Assembly: GCF_001646665.1 (NCBI RefSeq)
Contig: NZ_LWBU01000383.1
Span: 1 to 64,000, forward strand
DNA from: Streptomyces noursei
Lineage (GTDB): Bacteria > Actinomycetota > Actinomycetes > Streptomycetales > Streptomycetaceae
Direction: 5' to 3'
Length of the DNA stretch: 64,000 nt
Positions 59,401-64,000 of this stretch are shown piece by piece. The notes beneath the pieces are model-generated. The model worked only from the letters and a program-made list of their open reading frames with translations. It was not told where the DNA came from and did not search any database. The stretch's first letter is position 1; every line of letters starts with the position of its first letter. A program made the translations under genes and the position numbers.

Positions 59401-62212
59401 CCCGCTGATGCGTGACCTCATCCGGGCCTGCACGGCTCGCGTCGCGGGACGGGCTCCCGACTGGGAGCCGCTGCCCGTCAGTTACGTCGACCACGTGCTG
59501 TGGCAGCGGGACCGCCTCGGCAGCACGAGTGACCCCGGCAGCCTCGTGTCGCGCCGGATCGGCCACTGGAAGGAGGTCCTCGCCGGGTCGCCCGAGCTGC
59601 TTGAGCTGCCCACCGACCGGCCACGGCCCTTCGCCCTCTCCCATCGTGGCGGCTCGGTGCCGTTCGAGATCAGCGCCCAACTGCACGACCGGGTGAAGGA
59701 GCTGGGCCGGAGGACCGGCGCCACGCCGTTCATGGTGCTGCACGCCGTGCTGGCGGCGCTGCTGACGCGGCTGGGCGCCGGGTGCGACATTCCCGTCGGC
59801 ACGCCCGCCGGCGGCCGCAGCGATCCGCGGCTCGACGGCCTGGTCGGCTACTTCGTCAACACGGTGGTGCTGCGCGCGGACACCTCGGGCGACCCGACGC
59901 TGCGCGAACTGGTCACTCGGGTGCGCGAGGCCGCCCTCAGCGCCTACGCCCACCAGGACGTACCGTTCGAGCTGCTGGTCGAGGCGGTGAACCCGACGCG
60001 CTCCCTGTCCCATGCCCCGCTCTTCCAGGTGATGCTGAGCCACGACGAGGCGCTGCCCGGCGACGCTCGTATCCCCGGCCTGGAGGTCCGGCCGGTCCAC
60101 CTCACCACCGGAACGGCGAAGTTCGACCTGGCCGTGAACCTGCGGGACACCACCGGCGGCGGCCTGGCCTGTGCCGTCGAGTACAGCAGTGACCTGTTCG
60201 ACCGGGACACCACCGAGGGGTTCGCCCGGCGGTTCGTGCGTCTCCTCGACCGGCTGACGGCCGCCCCCGACCAGCCGATCGGTTCGGCCGACCTTCTGGA
60301 CGCGGCCGAACGGCACCGGATGCTCGTCGAGTGGAACAGCACCGCCCGCGAGGAGCCGGTCCAGTTGCTGCCGGAGATGTTCGCGTCACGGGCGGCCGAG
60401 ACGCCGGACGCCACGGCCGTGGTGTCCGGCGGGACGGCGCTGACGTTCGCCCAACTCGACGCGCGGGCGAACAAACTGGCTCATCTCCTGATCGCCGCGG
60501 GTGCCGGACCGGAGCGGTACGTGGCCGTGGCCCTGCCCCGGTCGGCGGACCTCGTAACGGCGCTGGTGGCGGTGGTGAAGTCGGGCGCCGCGTACGTCCC
60601 CGTGGACCCGGGCCACCCGGTGGACCGGATCACCACCGTCCTGGACGAGGTCCGTCCGGTCGCCGTCCTGACCGACACGGCTACCGGGACCGTGCTGCGG
60701 GAACGCCCCGGGGGGCGGACGATCGTGCTGGACTCGGCCGCCACCCTGTCCGCGCTGGCGGCGGCGCCCACGACCGGCCCCACGGACGGGGACCGTCTCG
60801 CACCGCTCCTCCCCTCTCACCCGGTGTACGCGATCCACACGTCGGGGTCCACCGGCCGTCCCAAGGGGGTGGTGATCGAGCACCGCAGTCTGGCGAACCT
60901 CTACCACCACTACTTCCGTGATCTGTACGCCGCGGACATCGCCCGGGCCGGCGGCCGCCGCTTCCGGGCGGCGCTGGCGGGAGCCACCTCCTTCGACGCC
61001 TCCTGGGCCCCGGTGCTGTGGATGGCGGCCGGCCACGAACTGCACGTGATCGACGACGACACGCGCCGTGACCCCTCGGCGTTCGTCGACCATGTGAAAC
61101 GTGCCGGCATCGACTTCATGGACGTACCACCGTCGTTCTTCGACCAGTTGGTGGAGCACGGGCTCCTGAGTGACGACTCGACCCGGCCCCGTGTGCTGGC
61201 CCTGGGCGGTGAGGCCGTCACCCGGGCCCAGTGGCAACTGCTCAGAGACACTCCTGGCGTCCGCGGCTACAACACCTACGGCCCCACCGAGTACACCGTG
61301 GACACCCTCTGGGCCCGGATGTCCGACACCACCGGCCCCGTCATCGGCCGGCCGCTGCCCAACACACGGGTCCATGTGCTCGACCGCTCGCTGCGACCGG
61401 TCCCGCCCGGTGTCAAGGGCGAGTTGTACGTCAGCGGAGTGGGCCTGGCCCGTGGCTACCTGGCCCGGCCCGGTCTCACCGCCGAACGGTTCGTCGCCGC
61501 TCCCTTCGGCCCTCCCGGGACAAGGATGTACCGCACCGGCGACCTGGTGCGCTGGACCCCGGACGGCCTGTTGGACTTCGTGGGCCGCACCGACGACCAG
61601 GTGAAGCTGCGAGGGTTCCGCATCGAACTCGGGGAGATCGAGGCCGTGCTGCAACGGCACCCGGCGGTCGGCCGCGCCGCCGTGACCCTGCGGGAGGACG
61701 ACCGGGAGAGGGGCACGAAGCGGATCGTCGCCCATGTCGTGCCGCCGAAGGGATCGGGGAGCACAGCGGTGGTCCACCAGGACGAGCTGCGCTCGCACGC
61801 GGCCGCCCACCTGCCGGACTACATGCGGCCGTCGGCGTACATGGTGCTGGACGCGCTGCCCCTCACCCGCAACGGCAAGCTGGACCGGGCCCGGCTGCCG
61901 GCGCCCGGACCGGCGGCCGGAGGGGCCGGTGGCGGCCCCCGCACATCCAGGGAGGAGAAGCTGTGCACGCTCATGGCCCAGGTGCTCGGCGTGGACCGGG
62001 TGGGCATCGAGGACGACTTCTTCGCGCTGGGCGGCCACTCCCTCCTCGCCACCCGGCTGATCAGCCGGATCCGCACGGCGCTCGGAGTGGAGCTGCCGGT
62101 CCGAGCGGTGTTCGAGACCCCCACCGTCGCCGCGCTCGCCGAGCGTTCGGCGAGCGCCAGGAAGGCCCGGCCGTCGCTGCGTCCGCGTGCCGTGAAGCAG
62201 GAGGCCCTGTGA
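56405..62212 (+). CDS. NRPS, partial C-A-T-C-A-T
   Basis: A 1935-residue synthetase. Residues 1-235 are the C-terminal half of a condensation domain without the HHxxxDG half, so inactive for peptide bonding. A1 spans about 245-745, T1 near 793 (FEIGGHSLAA), C about 857-1290 (HHIVTDGLS near 989), A2 about 1320-1825, T2 near 1871 (FALGGHSLLA). No TE or epimerase. Pocket residues read DLTKMGVIN for A1, close to the DLTK-G-xxN Asp codes of acidic lipopeptides, so 3-methylaspartate from the adjacent mutase is the likely first residue. A2 reads DAADAGTVD, weakly like Gln/Glu pockets. ATG at 56405 follows AGGAG. Confidence 0.92.
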   Translation: MDHLTYWKDTLAGLPALFDLPTDGPPPAEPSGLRTAVTLTVGPRAHRAVAALAEREGTGVVTVAQAALVGLLTRLGAGEDLALGATGHGPAGFVLLRVDCSGEPTLAELTRRVRDADRSARAHSAPFRQVTEALGMPAGQRRHALFQLYCGGPEEPEHPAPYAPMPDLHVRVTGVRGDGGMEIVVDADADLYRPNSAELLGGRLVRLLTEGSEDPDRPLGAVEVLTTAEYERLFHRFNDTARPVPESTAVAVLESQARRTPHATAVTSGDGDLTYAQLHAAANRLARLLAGRGAGPDDVVAVALPRSAGLVVALLAVLKAGASYLPVDLGYPAERIATMLDDARPVCVLTTGEGVGLLRPDDRGAATTVLLDDPTTAAAVSALPAGDLTDEERRAPLRPANAAYVIYTSGSTGRPKGTVIEHRSLAHYLRCTTRSYGSVTGTSLWHSSVSFDLSVTSLHVPLAAGGRVWVATLDAESAEDPAAPDGCDFLKATPSALPLLAALPESLSPTGELMLGGEALQGEVLNEWRARHPGVKVLHVYGATETTINCSEHHVPPGDPLPAGALPLGRPMDNVRMYVLDARLRPVAPGVVGEIHVAGPGLARGYAGRPGLTSARFVADPFGARFGDPGSRMYRTGDLGRWTGDGQLEFAGRRDHQVKIRGHRVELGDIEHALSTHVAVGQVKAVAADDPAGGRRVVAYVVPTAGRTPTAGDLRAHASGRLPDHMVPSVVVVLDRIPLTPNGKVDTARLPVPGHHRSDQHIGAPPDTPREAALCDLVAEVVGVSGRVGADRDFFEIGGHSLAALRLADRIRTTLGLEATVGDVFRARTVRALADLLDKAAPATAPPPLTRAEHRPQRIPLSPGQRALWFLHRLDAGPVYNSSLALRLSGDLDLPAMERAVGDVLDRHETLRTCFHGDDGEPYQQVMPAGCHPGLVSVRLAAGPGADDRLTRAATEALRVPFPLGDVPPSRFTVFSAGASEHLLLVAMHHIVTDGLSMSPLMRDLIRACTARVAGRAPDWEPLPVSYVDHVLWQRDRLGSTSDPGSLVSRRIGHWKEVLAGSPELLELPTDRPRPFALSHRGGSVPFEISAQLHDRVKELGRRTGATPFMVLHAVLAALLTRLGAGCDIPVGTPAGGRSDPRLDGLVGYFVNTVVLRADTSGDPTLRELVTRVREAALSAYAHQDVPFELLVEAVNPTRSLSHAPLFQVMLSHDEALPGDARIPGLEVRPVHLTTGTAKFDLAVNLRDTTGGGLACAVEYSSDLFDRDTTEGFARRFVRLLDRLTAAPDQPIGSADLLDAAERHRMLVEWNSTAREEPVQLLPEMFASRAAETPDATAVVSGGTALTFAQLDARANKLAHLLIAAGAGPERYVAVALPRSADLVTALVAVVKSGAAYVPVDPGHPVDRITTVLDEVRPVAVLTDTATGTVLRERPGGRTIVLDSAATLSALAAAPTTGPTDGDRLAPLLPSHPVYAIHTSGSTGRPKGVVIEHRSLANLYHHYFRDLYAADIARAGGRRFRAALAGATSFDASWAPVLWMAAGHELHVIDDDTRRDPSAFVDHVKRAGIDFMDVPPSFFDQLVEHGLLSDDSTRPRVLALGGEAVTRAQWQLLRDTPGVRGYNTYGPTEYTVDTLWARMSDTTGPVIGRPLPNTRVHVLDRSLRPVPPGVKGELYVSGVGLARGYLARPGLTAERFVAAPFGPPGTRMYRTGDLVRWTPDGLLDFVGRTDDQVKLRGFRIELGEIEAVLQRHPAVGRAAVTLREDDRERGTKRIVAHVVPPKGSGSTAVVHQDELRSHAAAHLPDYMRPSAYMVLDALPLTRNGKLDRARLPAPGPAAGGAGGGPRTSREEKLCTLMAQVLGVDRVGIEDDFFALGGHSLLATRLISRIRTALGVELPVRAVFETPTVAALAERSASARKARPSLRPRAVKQEAL

Positions 62213-63666
62213 GTCCCCGTGTCCCGCTGTCGTACGCCCAGCGCAGGATGTGGTTCCACCACCAGGTGGCCGGCCCGGGTCCGACCTACAACGTGCCCCT
62301 CGTGCTCCGCCTCACCGGTCCCCTCGACCCGGGCGCGCTGGAGGATGCCCTCGCTGACGTGGTGGCCCGCCACGAGAGCCTTCGAACGGTGTTCCCGGAC
62401 GTCGACGGGGAACCCGCTCAGCACGTTCTCGACAGCGCCGTGGCGCGGCCCGTTCTCCACCGGCGCCCCGTCGCACCCGACGACCTCCCCGCGGTGCTCG
62501 CGCAGGAGGTGCGGTACGCGTTCGATCTCGCCGACCGCCCTCCGGTCCGCGCCACGCTCCTGCGCGTGGCACCCGACGAGCACATTCTGTCGATCCTCAT
62601 CCATCACATCGCCACGGACGACTGGTCCTCGACACCGCTCACCCGCCAGCTCTCCGAGGCCTACACGGCCCGCCTCGCCGGTGCCGCTCCGGACTGGGAG
62701 CCGCTGCCGGTGCAGTACGCCGACTACGCGGTGTGGCAGCGGGAGGTCCTGGGGGACGAGCACGACCCGGACAGTGAGATGGCCGCCCACCTCGCCTACT
62801 GGGGAGCCGAGCTCGCGGGGGCCCCGGAAGTGCTCGCGCTGCCCGCGGACCGTCCCAGGCCGCCCATGGCGACCGGACGCGGGCACCGTGTCCCCTTCGG
62901 CTGGGACGAGGAGACCCAGGCGCGCCTGGTCTCCCTCGCGCGGGAGACGGGGACGACGGTCTTCATGGTCGTACAGGCGGCGGTCGCCGCGCTGCTCACC
63001 CGCCTGGGAGCGGGCACGGACGTCCCGCTGGGCGCGGCGTTCTCCGGACGGACCGACGAGTCCCTCGACGACCTGATCGGGTTCTTCACCAACACCCTGG
63101 TGCTACGGACCGACACCTCGGGCAACCCGACGTTCCGTCAGCTGGTCCTGCGGACCCGGGAGACGAACCTGTCGGCCCACGCCCACCAGGACTGCCCTTT
63201 CGACCGTCTGGTCGACGCTCTCAAGCCCGCCCGGTCCCTGAGTCACCACCCCCTGTTCCAGGTCATGCTGGCCTACCAGAACGCGGGCCGGAACGACCTC
63301 TCGCTGCCCGGCCTGGAGGTCGTGGTGGAGGAGGTCGACACCGGGGTGGCCAAGTTCGACCTGGCTTTCGTCTTCTCGGCGTCCGACCCGGTGCCCGCCG
63401 CCTCCGCCGGCCGTGCCGGCATGGCGGGTTCCCTGCACTACTCCACCGACCTCTTCGGGGAGGAATCGGCCAGGACGATGGCGGAACGCCTCGTCCGCCT
63501 GGTCCGGGCGGCGGCCGTCCACCCGGACCGGCCGGTCGCGTCCGTCGAACTCCTGTCTGCGGAGGAACGCACCCGGCTGCTCACCGAATGGAACGACATC
63601 GAGGATCACCTCGTCGCCTTGTGGGCCGCCCGGTCACCCTCCCCCACCGTTCGTGGCAGGCCGTGA
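62209..63666 (+). CDS. Free-standing NRPS condensation domain
   Basis: A 485-residue protein that is one full condensation domain (LSYAQRRMWF at the start; active motif HHIATDDWS near 130, with Asp replacing the usual Gly; DGxxNTLVLR-like FFTNTLVLR near 285). It ends just after the standard C-to-A linker sequence LLTEWND with 23 unrelated residues, as if the following A domain had been lost. GTG start overlaps the previous stop (GTGA). Because the A-T-C-A-T-TE synthetase has no entrance C domain, this protein may join the two synthetases in trans. Confidence 0.88.
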   Translation: MSPRVPLSYAQRRMWFHHQVAGPGPTYNVPLVLRLTGPLDPGALEDALADVVARHESLRTVFPDVDGEPAQHVLDSAVARPVLHRRPVAPDDLPAVLAQEVRYAFDLADRPPVRATLLRVAPDEHILSILIHHIATDDWSSTPLTRQLSEAYTARLAGAAPDWEPLPVQYADYAVWQREVLGDEHDPDSEMAAHLAYWGAELAGAPEVLALPADRPRPPMATGRGHRVPFGWDEETQARLVSLARETGTTVFMVVQAAVAALLTRLGAGTDVPLGAAFSGRTDESLDDLIGFFTNTLVLRTDTSGNPTFRQLVLRTRETNLSAHAHQDCPFDRLVDALKPARSLSHHPLFQVMLAYQNAGRNDLSLPGLEVVVEEVDTGVAKFDLAFVFSASDPVPAASAGRAGMAGSLHYSTDLFGEESARTMAERLVRLVRAAAVHPDRPVASVELLSAEERTRLLTEWNDIEDHLVALWAARSPSPTVRGRP

Positions 63667-63680
63667 ACCACCAGCCATGA

Positions 63681-63740
63681 GGGTGCGGCGGCGGCCGGCC
63701 GGGCGGGGGGCTCCCGCTGCGGCCGGGCGCCGCCGCACCC
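63681..63740. terminator. Bidirectional inverted repeat at right cluster edge
   Basis: Perfect 13-base arms GGGTGCGGCGGCG (63681-63693) and CGCCGCCGCACCC (63728-63740), extendable past one mismatch, lie between the end of the NRPS operon and the convergent next gene. Confidence 0.75.
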
Positions 63741-63745
63741 GGCGC

Positions 63746-64000
63746 TCACGCCTCGTCGCGGAGCCGGGACGCCAGGGTCGTCAGCGGTTCGGCCTCCTCG
63801 GTGCGGCCCAGGGCGGTCAGGCGGGTGAGGGCGGCGTCGAGGCGGGTCAGGGCAGGGGCGGGGCGCTCCAGGTAGATGCCCTCCACCACGCCCGCCAGAC
63901 GTACGCATTCGGCCCACTCGCCGGCGCCGTCCTCCTCCGGGCCGGGCTCGCCGAGCAGGGCGAGGGCCTTGTCCAGGGCGGCCAGCGCGTCGTCGTACGC
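63746..64000 (-). CDS. Helical (TPR-like) protein, C-terminal part only
   Basis: The last 84 codons of a minus-strand gene that continues past the window. The product is made of paired Ala/Leu-rich helices (AYDDALAALDKALALLG, then further pairs ending LASRLRDEA), the look of tetratricopeptide or similar solenoid repeats. Codon bias is strong and it ends beside the hairpin, so it is real. It likely belongs to the chromosome beyond the cluster. Function unknown. Confidence 0.65.
   Translation of the reverse strand, partial: AYDDALAALDKALALLGEPGPEEDGAGEWAECVRLAGVVEGIYLERPAPALTRLDAALTRLTALGRTEEAEPLTTLASRLRDEA

Noticed and set aside
31937..63666. The cluster being hormaomycin, lincomycin or a pyrrolobenzodiazepine cluster itself
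   Set aside because: Shared proline-unit and LmbU genes are present, but no nitrocyclopropyl-alanine, chlorinated pyrrole, thiosugar or anthranilate genes were seen, and module number and the glutamate mutase do not fit any of these.

Overview
The window is high-GC actinobacterial DNA, almost certainly Streptomyces. The evidence is the strong third-position GC bias, frequent GTG starts with purine-rich Shine-Dalgarno sites, very rare TTA codons, a complete ergothioneine operon, F420/LLM-type oxidoreductases and an LmbU-family regulator. No rRNA, tRNA, transposase or CRISPR array was seen.

Left part (1 to about 31.8 kb): ordinary chromosomal genes. In order these are a secreted protein cut by the left edge, a histidine phosphatase, an NmrA-like NAD(P)-binding protein divergent from an ArsR-type regulator, a DMT exporter, a BtrH-like protein, a PAS-GAF-PP2C phosphatase, a pirin, a Tat-exported PhoD phosphatase, a lipoprotein, a CLC channel, a flavin disulfide reductase divergent from a thioredoxin, a thiolase, a LacI regulator, an alpha/beta hydrolase, a macro/PARG-like protein, egtABCD (ergothioneine), an ornithine-lipid acyltransferase pair, an orphan sugar-binding lipoprotein, dodecin, a HAD phosphatase, an LLM oxidoreductase and a class II UvrA.

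Right part (about 31.9 to 63.7 kb): a nonribosomal peptide cluster. Its left half holds a set resembling the lincomycin, pyrrolobenzodiazepine and hormaomycin route from tyrosine to 4-alkyl-proline units: a tyrosine-hydroxylase-like protein, a VOC L-DOPA dioxygenase-like protein, a gamma-glutamyltransferase homologue, two SAM methyltransferases and an F420-type reductase. With these are RidA, a cupin, a branched-chain aminotransferase, MbtH, a prephenate dehydrogenase, an MFS exporter, a LuxR-type regulator and an LmbU-type regulator. Its right half is one tightly coupled plus-strand operon: an Fe(II)/2-oxoglutarate amino-acid hydroxylase, an A-T-C-A-T-TE synthetase, both subunits of a B12-dependent glutamate (methylaspartate) mutase, a partial-C-A-T-C-A-T synthetase, and a free-standing C domain.

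Proposed working (inference): the mutase supplies 3-methylaspartate to the first A domain of the second synthetase, whose pocket residues look Asp-type. Two further residues are added by the A-T-C-A-T-TE enzyme, which has no C domain in front of it, with the free-standing C domain bridging the gap. A four-residue peptide containing a tyrosine-derived proline analogue and a hydroxylated amino acid would then be released by the thioesterase. Three copies of a 16-base palindrome with a CGCCGGCG core sit in the cluster's three main divergent gene gaps and probably mark LmbU-type control. I do not recognise the product.
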